A DNA stretch of 48,021 nucleotides from Negativicutes bacterium (GCA_031292015.1 JARLHY010000122.1:1-48021), one strand, 5' to 3'. Shown: positions 26,467 through 35,191, counted from the stretch's first letter. Numbers and translations: made by a program. The notes: a model not told the origin generated them from the letters alone.

Positions 26467-26687
26467 TTCAGGCCGTTCAGAAACCCTCAGATGCACGACG
26501 GTACCATGAACCCAGCAGCGACGCGTACTGGGAAGTATGCTAGCAATGAGTTCGTGGTGCTAAGTGCGCAGTTCTTGCGCTTCAGCGTCTAGAGATACGG
26601 CCTACCCTTTACGGGCGCAAAGCAGATGAGGGTTGCAGAGCGGCCTGAAAAAACAGAAACGGTGTCTGCCGTTTCTGTTCTTATATC
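26467..26687 (+). ncRNA. Candidate structured RNA of about 220 nt with its own terminator
   Basis: A long imperfect stem closes the element: TTCAGGCCGTTCAG...CCCTCAGATGC (26467-26494) with GCAGATGAGGG...GCGGCCTGAA (26622-26649). Inside are further short stems, such as CCCAG/CTGGG and GCGCAG with CTTGCGC. It ends in a hairpin AACAGAAACGG / CCGTTTCTGTT (26652-26679) followed by CTTATATC. The stretch 26370-26809 has no coding potential I trust. The shared GATGCACGACGG block links it to the shorter element at 17664. Class unknown to me. Confidence 0.55.
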
Positions 26688-26698
26688 TGCGGCCGGAT

Positions 26699-26726
26699 GG
26701 CAGGAATCGCTGACAAAAAAGCGAAC
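26699..26726 (+). promoter_or_regulatory. Bipartite GGCAGGAAT / GCGAAC motif
   Basis: GGCAGGAAT at 26699 and GCGAAC at 26721, spaced as at 14215, followed by AGTATAAAAATG. It lies about 85 bases before the 67-residue gene and directly after the candidate RNA. Confidence 0.45.
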
Positions 26727-26809
26727 TTGAGCAGTATAAAAATGACTTCGCGGCCATGCGTGCCGCGGCTTGACGCTGAGTGGAAACTTGCTGCCAAGAT
26801 GGAGGTAAC

Positions 26810-27013
26810 ATGAGCGCTATCGACGAAAAGAAAGCTGCGGCCGAGGATGACGTCAATAATGTGGTTGACAGGGTCAGCGAAGTGGTGGACAAATATAATT
26901 CCCTGCTGCGGATGAACGAGCTGTTCATTGGATTTGTCCGCGAGATGCAGTTGGAGGATGAGCTGCTGGCATATCTTCAGCGTCAAGGTCTTCCACCCAA
27001 AATCTTCAGTTGA
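26810..27013 (+). CDS. Small acidic helical protein, unknown
   Basis: 67 residues, mostly helical and acidic (EDDVNNVVDRVSEVVDKYN), no Cys, no signal peptide. The start is ATG 26810 with GGAGGT at 26801-26806; the frame continues upstream to 26780 without a site. The heptad-like spacing of Val and Leu suggests a short coiled coil or dimer. No family recognised. The gap 27014-27169 contains a G/C-rich stretch ending in eight T's (27051-27058), possibly a weak terminator. Confidence 0.6.
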   Translation: MSAIDEKKAAAEDDVNNVVDRVSEVVDKYNSLLRMNELFIGFVREMQLEDELLAYLQRQGLPPKIFS

Positions 27014-27169
27014 ATTACCTCCACCTGTTTGGCTTGAGCCCGGCGGCGGTTTTTTTTCCTTCGTTCTACGTCGCGCAAATGACTCATATGATAAAAACGC
27101 GATACCGGTGAATCAGCGGCGTTTGGCTAAAGCCGGCCGCCCGGAAAGCGCTGCAAGGAGTCGGGCTTG

Positions 27170-27538
27170 ATGCGACAGGTAGCCATTGTCAACCGAAACA
27201 ATACAGCCATTCTGGGGAACTGTGTCGATGTGGCGGAGACGAAGGCCGAGAGGCTGAAAGGCCTGCTCGGAACCCGTTGCCTTCCCCTGGGACACGGCTT
27301 GTTGCTCAGGCCGTGCAACGGCGTGCATACTTACGGTATGTGTTATTCCATCGATGTTCTGTTCCTTGACGAGGAATATCGGGTGGTGGAGATTGTGCCT
27401 GACATGTGGCCGATGCGCATCGCCCGTAACTGCGCAAGTACTATGGTTCTGGAATTGCCGGCAGGCACGGCGGCGATGACCGGCACCGAGACAGGACACA
27501 CGCTGATGGAATTCGGACCGGATCAAATTTGCCCGTAA
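27170..27538 (+). CDS. DUF192-family protein
   Basis: 122 residues of the small beta-barrel DUF192 family: AETKAERLKGLLGTRCLP near the start, then LLLRPCNGVHTYGMCYSIDVLFLD, which is the family core, and the final strand VLELPAG. Members are found singly or beside pilus genes and have no established reaction. This version has no signal peptide. ATG 27170 is set by AAGGAG at 27155-27160 rather than TTG 27167. Confidence 0.82.
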   Translation: MRQVAIVNRNNTAILGNCVDVAETKAERLKGLLGTRCLPLGHGLLLRPCNGVHTYGMCYSIDVLFLDEEYRVVEIVPDMWPMRIARNCASTMVLELPAGTAAMTGTETGHTLMEFGPDQICP

Positions 27539-27599
27539 GAGCCGGGTTGTACCCGGCGGGCAGGGCTACGGCGATGGGACTGGCAGCGACAGGCTTGTC

Positions 27600-27628
27600 T
27601 TGACACTGGATAATTTTGGTTGTAAAAT
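27600..27628 (+). promoter_or_regulatory. Sigma-A promoter for the riboswitch leader
   Basis: TTGACA, exactly 17 bases, TAAAAT, directly ahead of the riboswitch. This is the best promoter match in the window. Confidence 0.8.
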
Positions 27629-27639
27629 GAAGGCACGAT

Positions 27640-27735
27640 ACAAATCGCATAGAAGGCATACTTGCCGAAAGGCAAGGACGCAAAGCTATGGGTCTACGGT
27701 CGTTAAACGATCATGATTGCCAGGCCGCCGTTTCA
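27640..27735 (+). ncRNA. GEMM-I cyclic-dinucleotide riboswitch
   Basis: The core is recognisable: CATAG (27649) pairs with CTATG (27676), enclosing GGCATAC, the tetraloop stem CTTGCC-GAAA-GGCAAG, and the invariant GGACGCAAAGC. The second arm reads GGGTCTA ... ATGATTGCCAGGCCGCC, containing the tetraloop-receptor side and the closing strand. This is the c-di-GMP-I class; whether it prefers c-di-GMP or the cGAMP variant needs exact alignment of the ligand-contacting base. It precedes an intrinsic terminator, suggesting control by attenuation. Confidence 0.88.
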
Positions 27736-27759
27736 GTGGATGCTGAAACGTATTTTCGA

Positions 27760-27787
27760 GCCAGGCGGAAGCTTGGCATTTTGTTTT
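27760..27787 (+). terminator. Riboswitch-associated intrinsic terminator
   Basis: GCCAGGC / GCTTGGC stem (one G-U pair) with a GGAA loop, then ATTTTGTTTT. It lies between the riboswitch and the coding start at 27812. An earlier hairpin, GTTTCAG / GCTGAAAC (27730-27749), may be the alternative fold. Confidence 0.8.
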
Positions 27788-27811
27788 ATGAATACGATGA
27801 GGTGAAGCGCA

Positions 27812-28204
27812 GTGGGGATTATCAATTGTGAAGAGTGCGGCAAGGTTTGTCTGGAGAATGCAAGCCTGCGGTGCCCGGACTGCCAGCAGGAACTCCAGCG
27901 GTCAGAGGAACGGGTGGTACTCTTCCTGGAGGATTATCCGGGATCCTCCCTGGATGAAGTTCACAAAGCTACCAGGGTATCGCGCCATATCATCATGCAG
28001 ATGATCCGCAATAACCGTGTTCTGACCGGGCTGATGAACTATCCGTGTGAGAGCTGCGGCAAACCGGTCACCCAAGGGCGGATCTGCCCTGCGTGTGCCG
28101 ATGATGCCATCCGCTATCTCAAGCCGCGCGAAACAACTGCTTCAGAGCCGGAGCGCCGGCCCGGGGCGATGCACATCAGGCATCAAGCCGACCGGCGGCG
28201 GTGA
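27812..28204 (+). CDS. YvyF-like flagellar-operon zinc-ribbon protein
   Basis: 130 residues with two Cys-pair zinc sites (CEEC with CPDC at the start, CESC with CPAC near residue 80-95) flanking a MerR/HTH-like helix pair (SLDEVHKATRVSRHIIMQMI). This is the architecture of YvyF (flagellar operon protein TIGR03826 type). The C-terminal tail is basic and probably disordered. GTG 27812 follows GAGGTGAAG. It is directly under the cyclic-dinucleotide riboswitch, consistent with a motility or sessility switch, though no flagellar genes lie in the window. Confidence 0.75.
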   Translation: MGIINCEECGKVCLENASLRCPDCQQELQRSEERVVLFLEDYPGSSLDEVHKATRVSRHIIMQMIRNNRVLTGLMNYPCESCGKPVTQGRICPACADDAIRYLKPRETTASEPERRPGAMHIRHQADRRR

Positions 28205-28212
28205 ATTTACGT

Positions 28213-28246
28213 CGGTGAGACCCCTCTGATGAGGGGTTCGCCATTT
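28213..28246 (+). terminator. Intrinsic terminator after the YvyF-like gene
   Basis: ACCCCTC / GAGGGGT stem with a TGAT loop, extended by GGTGAG and TTCGCC, followed by ATTTTC. It separates the riboswitch unit from the GGDEF/HD-GYP gene. Confidence 0.75.
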
Positions 28247-28368
28247 TCTGCAGGGTTTTACAGATATTTCGAAACCTTGCCTGAAGAAAAAGACACTTGT
28301 TTCCGTTCGCCCCTGGTTGTCAAGGGATAGAAACAGGGGAGATTCTTTGCTCCTGGGAGGCTGGGTTT

Positions 28369-30867
28369 ATGGGAATCGGGGACACAGCTGAAAACCGGTG
28401 GCTCAAACAAATGCGCAGTTCCAGGATTATCGTATTTCTGGTTACTTTCGCCGTAGTGTTTATCGGCATCGTCTGGGCGACGGTTTTGTTGACAGTGTCC
28501 TTTGAGTATGACGCGGAAGTGCGGTCGCTGGTAAAAATCAACGCCAATCTGATAAAAATTTATCGGGAATATGTTCATCACAACTTAATGATGGTGGACA
28601 ACCAACTGCTATTCCTGAAAGAAGAATACGAAAAACGGGCGATAGTTACGCCGGTGATAGCGTCAAGCGTCGAAAATCTGAAAACCCTTCCTGTAAATCA
28701 GATCATCATTCTCAACTCCCGGGGCGATCTGGTGGAGAGCTTGCTGCCGCTGCCGACGGAAGTCAATGTCAATGGGTTTGATGACGATTTTTTTGCGGTT
28801 CACCTTGAGGCCGACAGCGGCAAACCGTTCATCGCCAAGCCCCAGGTCGGCAGAATCAGCGGCAAGTGGTCCTTTCATGTCAGCCGCCGTCTCAACAATC
28901 CTGACGGAAGCTTTGGCGGCGTGGCGGCCATCGCCCTTGATCCGGCATATTTCTCGAACTTCTACGGCCGGATGGACCTGGCCAGCGGTCAGCTTGTCAG
29001 CATGGTGGGGCTGGACGGCGTCGTCCGTGCCCGCCAATCGGGTGAAGACCGGGCAATTGGACAAGACCTGAGTTCGACACGCCTGTTCAAATATCTGAAG
29101 GAAGCGGACTCAGGCTATTTTATCAGCGGTTCCGACAGTAACGGTGCCCGCCGGATCTTCAGCTATCAGGCTATGCCCGACTATCCGGTGGTGTTGGTGG
29201 TCGGCGTTTCGGAAGCCGAGGCCCTGGCTGAGTTTTACAACAGGCGCGAAAAATACTTTATTGCTGCCGCGGTGGTGAGCCTGTTCATCGTCGGCGCCAT
29301 CGGCGTACTGATTCGGATGATTCTGGCCCGGCAAAGAGCGGAAAAGATCCAGCATGTGTTGTATCAGATATCCGAGACGGCCAGTTCTCTGAATGATCCG
29401 GAAAAAATCTACAGGTCGGTTCACCAGGCGATAAGTGAACTCATTCCTGCCAAGGATTTTTATATCGCTACTTATGACGAGAAGGACGGAATGATCCGCT
29501 ATCCCTATCGGGTGGATGAATTCCATCCAGCCCCTGGCAGCAGACCTTTTGGCAAGGGACTGCCTGAGTATGTCATTGAGACAGGGGCCCCCTTGTTTGC
29601 CGATCCGCAAAAACGGGCCGAGCTTGAGGCGCAGGGAAAAATCCTTCCGGTTGAGCTGCCGGCGGTCGATTGGCTCGGTGTACCGCTCAAAACGGCTGAC
29701 AACAAAGTTTTTGGGATCATGGCGGTGAAGACCTACACCCAGGGGGTGCGATTCACCGTGCAGGACAGGGATGTTCTCGCGTTCGTGTCGAATCAGGTTG
29801 CGATGGCTATCGAACGCATGCGGGCCAACGAAAATATGTATTTTCTCAGCCGCCATGACGCTCTTACCGGTCTTTACAACCGGGCCCACTTTGAACAGGA
29901 ACTGAAACGCCTGCAGGAAGATGGGACGCTGCCGGTAACCCTGATTATCTGCGATGTCGACGGCTTAAAGTTTATCAACGACACTTTGGGACATGCCATG
30001 GGAGATCAGCTGCTGGTGGCAACCGGGGAGATTCTCCGGGCAGCGGTGGAAGTCGGCGGCACCATCGCCCGGATTGGCGGCGATGAATTTGCAATCATTT
30101 TGCCATCAACCGATGCCAGGATGGGTGATGCCATCTGTAAGAAAATCAGGGGCTTACTGAAAAAATATGGTCATGGACAGTTCAGAGTTCCCCTCAGCCT
30201 GTCCATGGGCTGTGCGGCGAAAGGCGAAGGTGCAGCATCGCTGCAGCAGGTGCTGATCCAGGCCGACAACTATATGTACCGGGAAAAACTTCATCAATCC
30301 AGGGCCTTTCAGGACGATTTCGGGCGGACGGTGATCAGGCTTCTGGAAAGCCGGGATTTCATGCCTGAAGGGCATGCCGAAAGAATGCAGGATATGGCAG
30401 TCAAGCTGGCGCAAAAAATAGGTCTGCCGAAAAAGAAAATAGTCAATCTTTCTTTATTGGCCCGGTTTCATGATATCGGAAAAGTCGGTGTGCCGGACTG
30501 GATTCTCACAAAGCCGGGGCCGCTAACCCTGGAAGAAAGCAAGGAAATGCAGGGGCATTGCGACATCGGTTACCGGATTGCCCGCTCTTCCCCAGACTTG
30601 CTGCCGATAGCCGAATGGGTCCTGAAACACCACGAATGGTGGAATGGAATGGGCTATCCGTTAGGACTGTCTGGAGAAGAAATCCCGGTGGAGTGCAGAA
30701 TTTTAGCCATTGTCGATGCCTTTGACGCTATGACCAATGACCGGCCCTATCGCTCCGCCATGCAGCGCTCGGCGGCGGTAGCCGAACTTCGGCGCTGCGC
30801 CGGCACTCAGTTTGACCCGACCTTGGTGGAGCAGTTTCTCGAAATCTGTAATACGGCAATAGGCTGA
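28369..30867 (+). CDS. Membrane-bound GGDEF/HD-GYP cyclic-di-GMP enzyme with Cache and GAF sensors
   Basis: About 832 residues. Order: a membrane helix near 18-42, an extracytoplasmic double-Cache-like sensor to about 295, a second helix (YFIAAAVVSLFIVGAIGVL), a GAF domain (about 340-490), GGDEF (about 505-665) and HD-GYP (about 670-830). The cyclase motif RIGGDEFAII is intact, and the phosphodiesterase has HDIGKVGVP, HHEWWNGMGYP and DAFDAMTNDRPYR. The protein can in principle both make and degrade c-di-GMP in response to external and internal signals. ATG 28369 follows GGGAGG; an upstream extension to 28297 lacks a site. Confidence 0.92.
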   Translation: MGIGDTAENRWLKQMRSSRIIVFLVTFAVVFIGIVWATVLLTVSFEYDAEVRSLVKINANLIKIYREYVHHNLMMVDNQLLFLKEEYEKRAIVTPVIASSVENLKTLPVNQIIILNSRGDLVESLLPLPTEVNVNGFDDDFFAVHLEADSGKPFIAKPQVGRISGKWSFHVSRRLNNPDGSFGGVAAIALDPAYFSNFYGRMDLASGQLVSMVGLDGVVRARQSGEDRAIGQDLSSTRLFKYLKEADSGYFISGSDSNGARRIFSYQAMPDYPVVLVVGVSEAEALAEFYNRREKYFIAAAVVSLFIVGAIGVLIRMILARQRAEKIQHVLYQISETASSLNDPEKIYRSVHQAISELIPAKDFYIATYDEKDGMIRYPYRVDEFHPAPGSRPFGKGLPEYVIETGAPLFADPQKRAELEAQGKILPVELPAVDWLGVPLKTADNKVFGIMAVKTYTQGVRFTVQDRDVLAFVSNQVAMAIERMRANENMYFLSRHDALTGLYNRAHFEQELKRLQEDGTLPVTLIICDVDGLKFINDTLGHAMGDQLLVATGEILRAAVEVGGTIARIGGDEFAIILPSTDARMGDAICKKIRGLLKKYGHGQFRVPLSLSMGCAAKGEGAASLQQVLIQADNYMYREKLHQSRAFQDDFGRTVIRLLESRDFMPEGHAERMQDMAVKLAQKIGLPKKKIVNLSLLARFHDIGKVGVPDWILTKPGPLTLEESKEMQGHCDIGYRIARSSPDLLPIAEWVLKHHEWWNGMGYPLGLSGEEIPVECRILAIVDAFDAMTNDRPYRSAMQRSAAVAELRRCAGTQFDPTLVEQFLEICNTAIG

Positions 30868-30900
30868 CAGCCTGACCCTTTGCGGTCAGGCTGTCTGTTT
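30864..30900 (+). terminator. Intrinsic terminator
   Basis: GACAGCCTGACC / GGTCAGGCTGTC, a perfect 12-bp stem with a CTTTGC loop, followed by TGTTTC. It begins at the stop codon of the GGDEF/HD-GYP gene. Confidence 0.85.
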
Positions 30901-30956
30901 CGGCTACTATCTTCGCCTGGTGGATCATATACATTATCATGCGGGGGTGAAGAGAC

Positions 30957-31559
30957 TTGAGCCTGCTGGAATTGTTTGTTCTCAGCACCGCTTTGGGCAC
31001 CGATCTGGTTTCGGTGGCGATTCCCATCGGCATGAACCGGATCCGGATCAGGGTCATTTTGCGGGCTGCGGTGGTGTTTGCCCTTTTTCACATTGTGATG
31101 ATTCTCGCCGGCTATCATCTCGGTCACTGGCTCGGAACGGTAGTCGAACACGTCGGAACCTATCACATCGATTGGCCGGCGGCGGCGGTGCAGGATTGGG
31201 CCAGTATGATCGGAGCTCTGGTGCTGGCGGCCCTTGGCGTCCATATGATCCGGGATAATTTGGCCTCCAGCGGTCTGAAGGAGGATATGGGGCACCCTCT
31301 TCAGGGCATTACGCTGTTGGCTCTGGCAGTGAGTGTCAGTATCGACGCCTTAGCCGCCGGATTCAGCATGGGAATGATGGATGTCGACCTTGTCAAATTA
31401 AGCGCAATTCTCGGACTGGTCATTTTTTTCATTGCCATTGCCGGCCTGGGGTTAGGTCGGCGTTTTGGCCGAATGATCGGGAATCGGGCCGAACTTGTAG
31501 GCGGGCTGGTGCTGATTTTGCTGGGGGCTCACATTTTCCTGACGGCGCTGACTACCTGA
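30957..31559 (+). CDS. MntP/YtaF-family manganese efflux-type membrane protein
   Basis: 200 residues with six predicted membrane helices in two related halves. The conserved acidic motifs lie in ALGTDLVSVAIPIG (helix 1) and SVSIDALAAGFSMG (helix 4), the internal repeat typical of MntP/DUF204. Such proteins export Mn(II). It starts at TTG 30957 after GGGGGTGAAGAG. No MntR box or yybP-ykoY element is obvious in the 57-base leader. Confidence 0.82.
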   Translation: MSLLELFVLSTALGTDLVSVAIPIGMNRIRIRVILRAAVVFALFHIVMILAGYHLGHWLGTVVEHVGTYHIDWPAAAVQDWASMIGALVLAALGVHMIRDNLASSGLKEDMGHPLQGITLLALAVSVSIDALAAGFSMGMMDVDLVKLSAILGLVIFFIAIAGLGLGRRFGRMIGNRAELVGGLVLILLGAHIFLTALTT

Positions 31560-31652
31560 CTACCTGACGCCGCTGCTGACTGTGGCCATTTATTATCACC
31601 GGCAGATATGTTAAAATAGTGGCGGATATACTATAGGGAGGGCCTGCCCAGC

Positions 31653-32129
31653 ATGTTGCGGATTTTGCTGATTTGTACCGGTAATACCTGTCGTAGTCCG
31701 ATGGCCGAGGTCTTTTTGCAGGAAAAAGTGAAGAAGGGCGGTCTCGCCGACCGGATCAAAGTTTTGTCGGCAGGACTGTACGCCGGAGGAGAATCGCCGG
31801 CATCCCCCGGGGCTAGGGCCGCGGCGGCCAGGCGGGGCCTGGATTTGGCGGGTCACCGTTCCCGCCAGCTACTGCCTGAATATGTACAAGCCGCCGATCT
31901 GGTCCTCACAATGACCCAATCGCATAAGTCCGCGGTGAAAGCCCTGGCGCCCGAGGCCGCCGGCAAGGTCTATAGCCTGGGCGAGTACGCCGGAGCGCCG
32001 GGGGATGTACCTGATCCGTTCGGCTCGGGCTATGAAGAATACGAGGCTTGCGCGGTAGTGATCGAGGAGCTGCTTAACAAAGCCTGGGATAAAATTGTCG
32101 CTTTAGCAGGAGAATCCGATCCAATGTAG
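31653..32129 (+). CDS. Low-molecular-weight protein phosphatase, YwlE-type
   Basis: 158 residues. The P-loop CTGNTCRSPMAE carries Thr after the catalytic Cys, as in YwlE, which removes phosphate from arginine; tyrosine-specific relatives usually differ there. The general acid lies in VPDPFGSG. It is the first gene of the ywlE-rpiB-ywlG-glyA-upp order known from Bacillus, which supports the assignment. ATG 31653 follows AGGGAGGG. Confidence 0.85.
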   Translation: MLRILLICTGNTCRSPMAEVFLQEKVKKGGLADRIKVLSAGLYAGGESPASPGARAAAARRGLDLAGHRSRQLLPEYVQAADLVLTMTQSHKSAVKALAPEAAGKVYSLGEYAGAPGDVPDPFGSGYEEYEACAVVIEELLNKAWDKIVALAGESDPM

Positions 32130-32163
32130 AAAAAGTCCGAAATAATTAATGAAGGGATGAATG

Positions 32164-32601
32164 ATGTTGATTGCGATAGGCAGTGACCATGGCGGCTTTC
32201 ACCTGAAAGAGGAAATCAGGAGATATCTGGAGGAACAGAAAATTTCCTGCCGCGATTTCGGTACTTATTCCACCGATTCGGTCGACTACCCCGACATATC
32301 GCGCTCCGTCGCTGCGGCGGTAGCGGCCGGCGAATGTGCTCGGGGCATTATTATTTGCGGGACAGGCATTGGTGTGTGCATCGCCGCCAACAAGATCAAA
32401 GGCATCCGGGCCGCTTTGTGTCATGATACTTTCTCGGCCCAGATGTCGCGGGAGCACAACGACGCCAATATTTTGACCATGGGTGAGCGGGTCGTCGGAC
32501 CCGGCCTGGCGCTGGCGATTGTCGAGAAATGGCTTGCCACCGATTTCAGTGGCGGCAGGCACGCCCGCCGGGTAGACAAGATTATGCAGCTGGAAGGTTA
32601 A
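32164..32601 (+). CDS. rpiB: Ribose-5-phosphate isomerase B
   Basis: 145 residues; interconverts ribose-5-phosphate and ribulose-5-phosphate. Signature: IAIGSDHGGFHLK at the start, then IIICGTGIGVCIAANKIKGIRAAL with the catalytic Cys, and the HNDANIL block. ATG 32164 is spaced better from GAAGGG than the adjoining ATG 32161. It lies in the ywlEFG-like operon. Confidence 0.92.
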   Translation: MLIAIGSDHGGFHLKEEIRRYLEEQKISCRDFGTYSTDSVDYPDISRSVAAAVAAGECARGIIICGTGIGVCIAANKIKGIRAALCHDTFSAQMSREHNDANILTMGERVVGPGLALAIVEKWLATDFSGGRHARRVDKIMQLEG

Positions 32602-32639
32602 CGACAAACAAAGCGGAGCAGCGGAGGGGGATGGGTGTG

Positions 32640-33197
32640 ATGACACAGCCTGAAACCATCGGTCAACAGGTCGCGGCTGCGGTGGAAGAGCTGCTGACGG
32701 CGGCTGGCCTGAAACCTGGGCAGATTCTGGTAGTGGGGTGCAGCACAAGTGAAATCCGGGGGGCCAAAATTGGCTCAGCTGGCTCCGAGGAGGTGGCGGG
32801 CGCTGTTTTGCACGCCATAGTCGACTGCTGCGCGGGCCGACAGATTCAACTCGCGGTCCAGTGCTGTGAGCACCTGAACCGGGCGCTGGTTGTCCAGCGA
32901 CAGGTTATGGAGCAGTATGGCCTGGAAGAGGTGACCGTCGTGCCGGTGATCAAAGCAGGCGGAGCCTTAGCCACCATGGCGTTTCGCGAGTTCGTCGATC
33001 CGGTGACTGTCGAAACCGTTGAGGCCCATGCCGGAATCGACATTGGAGCAACCCTGATCGGGATGCATCTGCGGCGGGTGGCAGTCCCTGTCCGTCTGCA
33101 GCAGAAATTCATCGGCGAAGCGCCGATAACGGCGGCACGTACCAGACCTAAACTCATCGGCGGCGGCCGTGCCGTTTACGAGTTGCCTTGCAGTTAA
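32640..33197 (+). CDS. YwlG-family (TIGR01440/DUF436) protein
   Basis: About 185 residues of the YwlG family, conserved in Firmicutes beside glyA, function unknown. Blocks seen: VVGCSTSEIRG, CCEHLNRALVVQ, VPVIKAGGALATMAF and HAGIDIGATLIGMHL. ATG 32640 or GTG 32637 are alternatives after GGAGGGGG (32623-32630); ATG 32631 is too close. The fold has been linked to the aminoglycoside-acetyltransferase-like class, but no substrate is known. Confidence 0.88.
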   Translation: MTQPETIGQQVAAAVEELLTAAGLKPGQILVVGCSTSEIRGAKIGSAGSEEVAGAVLHAIVDCCAGRQIQLAVQCCEHLNRALVVQRQVMEQYGLEEVTVVPVIKAGGALATMAFREFVDPVTVETVEAHAGIDIGATLIGMHLRRVAVPVRLQQKFIGEAPITAARTRPKLIGGGRAVYELPCS

Positions 33198-33212
33198 ATT
33201 GGAGGAGAAAAC

Positions 33213-34457
33213 ATGAAAATACTTGCCGGAATTGACCCTGAAGTAGCCCGCGCGATTGATCTGGAACATTCGCGCCAACAGCACAACATCGAACTGATCG
33301 CCTCGGAAAATTTCGTTTCCAAGGCTGTCCTTGAAGCCCAAGGGTCGGTTCTGACCAACAAATACGCCGAAGGTTACCCTGGCCACCGCTATTACGGCGG
33401 CTGTGAATATGTTGATGTAGTTGAACAGCTGGCCATCGACCGGGCCAAGGCGCTGTTCGGAGCCGAGCATGCCAATGTTCAGCCTCATTCCGGAGCGCAG
33501 GCCAACACCGCAGTCTATTTTGCATTTCTCCAGCCTGGCGACGTCATTCTGGGTATGAATCTGGCCCATGGCGGCCATCTGACTCACGGCAGCCCGGTCA
33601 ATCTTTCGGGCAAGTACTTCAAGGTTGTGCCGTACGGAGTCGACCCCGACAGCGAACGGATCGATTACGATCAACTGCGTTGTCTGGCGCTGGAACACCG
33701 GCCCAAGATGATGGTGGCCGGTGCCAGCGCTTATGCGCGGATTATCGATTTTGCCCGCATGGGCGAGATCGCCCGGGAGATCGGGGCGATGCTGATGGTG
33801 GATATGGCTCATATTGCCGGCTTGGTGGCCACCGGGTTGCATCCGTCTCCTGTGCCTCATGCCGACATTGTGACAACCACCACCCATAAAACGCTGCGCG
33901 GACCTCGCGGCGGCCTGATTCTCTGCCGTCAGCAGTACGCGAAAGCGATTGACAAGGCTATTTTCCCCGGTACCCAGGGTGGTCCGCTGATGCATGTGAT
34001 TGCCGCCAAGGCTGTCGCGCTCAAAGAAGCGATGACCGATGAATTCTCCTTGTATCAGGCCCAAATCCTGAAGAACACCAAGGCCCTGGCCGAAGGGCTG
34101 ATCCAGCAGGGTTTCCGGCTGGTCTCCGGCGGTACCGACAATCACTTGATGCTTGTTGACCTGCGCGGACAGAATCTGACCGGTAAGACAGCCGAAAAAG
34201 CGCTGGACGAGGTGGGCGTCACTGTCAATAAAAACACCATTCCCTTCGATCCTGAAAGTCCGTTTGTGACAAGCGGCATCCGGATCGGCACGCCAGCCGT
34301 GACTTCCCGGGGAATGAAAGAGGACGCGATGCTTACCATCAGCGAAATCATCGCCATGGTACTGAAAAATCCCGGGGACTCTCTGACCAAAACCAAAGCT
34401 GTGGCCATGGTCGGAAGTCTATGCAGGAAATATCCGCTTTATGCCGAAGAGGGATAA
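33213..34457 (+). CDS. glyA: Serine hydroxymethyltransferase
   Basis: 414 residues; PLP enzyme exchanging serine and glycine with tetrahydrofolate. Typical stretches: [42 protein letters not shown] and the PLP-lysine block [13 protein letters not shown]. An ATTGGAGG site lies upstream. It is cotranscribed between ywlG-like and upp. Confidence 0.97.
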   Translation: MKILAGIDPEVARAIDLEHSRQQHNIELIASENFVSKAVLEAQGSVLTNKYAEGYPGHRYYGGCEYVDVVEQLAIDRAKALFGAEHANVQPHSGAQANTAVYFAFLQPGDVILGMNLAHGGHLTHGSPVNLSGKYFKVVPYGVDPDSERIDYDQLRCLALEHRPKMMVAGASAYARIIDFARMGEIAREIGAMLMVDMAHIAGLVATGLHPSPVPHADIVTTTTHKTLRGPRGGLILCRQQYAKAIDKAIFPGTQGGPLMHVIAAKAVALKEAMTDEFSLYQAQILKNTKALAEGLIQQGFRLVSGGTDNHLMLVDLRGQNLTGKTAEKALDEVGVTVNKNTIPFDPESPFVTSGIRIGTPAVTSRGMKEDAMLTISEIIAMVLKNPGDSLTKTKAVAMVGSLCRKYPLYAEEG

Positions 34458-34486
34458 AAAAAGAACATTAACTGGAGCTGATGCTA

Positions 34487-35113
34487 ATGCAAGTGCGAGT
34501 GATTGATCATCCGCTGATCCAGCACAAATTGTCGCTGATTCGGGATATTAAAACAGGACCTAAGGAATTTCGTGAGCTGCTGGAAGAGGTCGCCATGCTG
34601 ATGGGCTACGAAATCACCCGGAACCTGCCGCTGACTGAGACGGATATTGAGACACCTGTAGCCAAATGCCGCTGTAAGGTGCTGTCAGGGAAAAAGCTGG
34701 CTGTTGTCCCTATCCTGCGGGCCGGGCTGGGAATGGTGAACGGTATCGTCAGACTGATTCCCGCGGCCAAGGTCGGACATATCGGCGTCTATCGCGACCC
34801 GGAGACACTGCTGCCTGTGGAGTATTACTGCAAGCTGCCCAGCGATGTCGCCGACCGGGAAATCGTCATCATCGACCCGATGCTGGCAACCGGCGGTTCG
34901 GCTATCGCGGCCATGGACATGATCAAACGCAAAGGCGGCAAGCATATCAAGCTGATGTGCCTGGTGGCCGCCCCGGAAGGCATTCTGCTGATCAACGAGC
35001 GCCATCCCGATGTCGAGATCTATACCGCTGCGGTGGATGAGCGGCTGAACGATCACGGCTATATCGTACCCGGTCTCGGCGACGCCGGCGACCGCATCTT
35101 CGGCACCAAGTAA
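34487..35113 (+). CDS. upp: Uracil phosphoribosyltransferase
   Basis: 208 residues; makes UMP from uracil and PRPP. Seen: the N-terminal [13 protein letters not shown], the PRPP-binding region [16 protein letters not shown] and the C-terminal uracil site in [15 protein letters not shown] 34487 was preferred to ATG 34481 for spacing from GGAG (34474-34477) and because homologues start here. It ends the operon. Confidence 0.97.
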   Translation: MQVRVIDHPLIQHKLSLIRDIKTGPKEFRELLEEVAMLMGYEITRNLPLTETDIETPVAKCRCKVLSGKKLAVVPILRAGLGMVNGIVRLIPAAKVGHIGVYRDPETLLPVEYYCKLPSDVADREIVIIDPMLATGGSAIAAMDMIKRKGGKHIKLMCLVAAPEGILLINERHPDVEIYTAAVDERLNDHGYIVPGLGDAGDRIFGTK

Positions 35114-35118
35114 TAAAT

Positions 35119-35160
35119 GAAAACCCCTGTGGCTTCTGATGAAGTCACAGGGGTTTTTAA
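35119..35160. terminator. Bidirectional terminator between upp and feoB
   Basis: AAACCCCTGTGGCTTC pairs with GAAGTCACAGGGGTTT around TGAT, with A-rich and T-rich flanks, so it works for both convergent units. Confidence 0.9.
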
Positions 35161-35191
35161 TATCTATCTCCAGGCAGGTTTTCAACAGTCT

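Noticed and set aside
26467..26649. Insertion sequence or MITE with terminal inverted repeats
   Set aside because: No transposase and no target-site duplication at the ends; the inverted ends pair better as an RNA stem.
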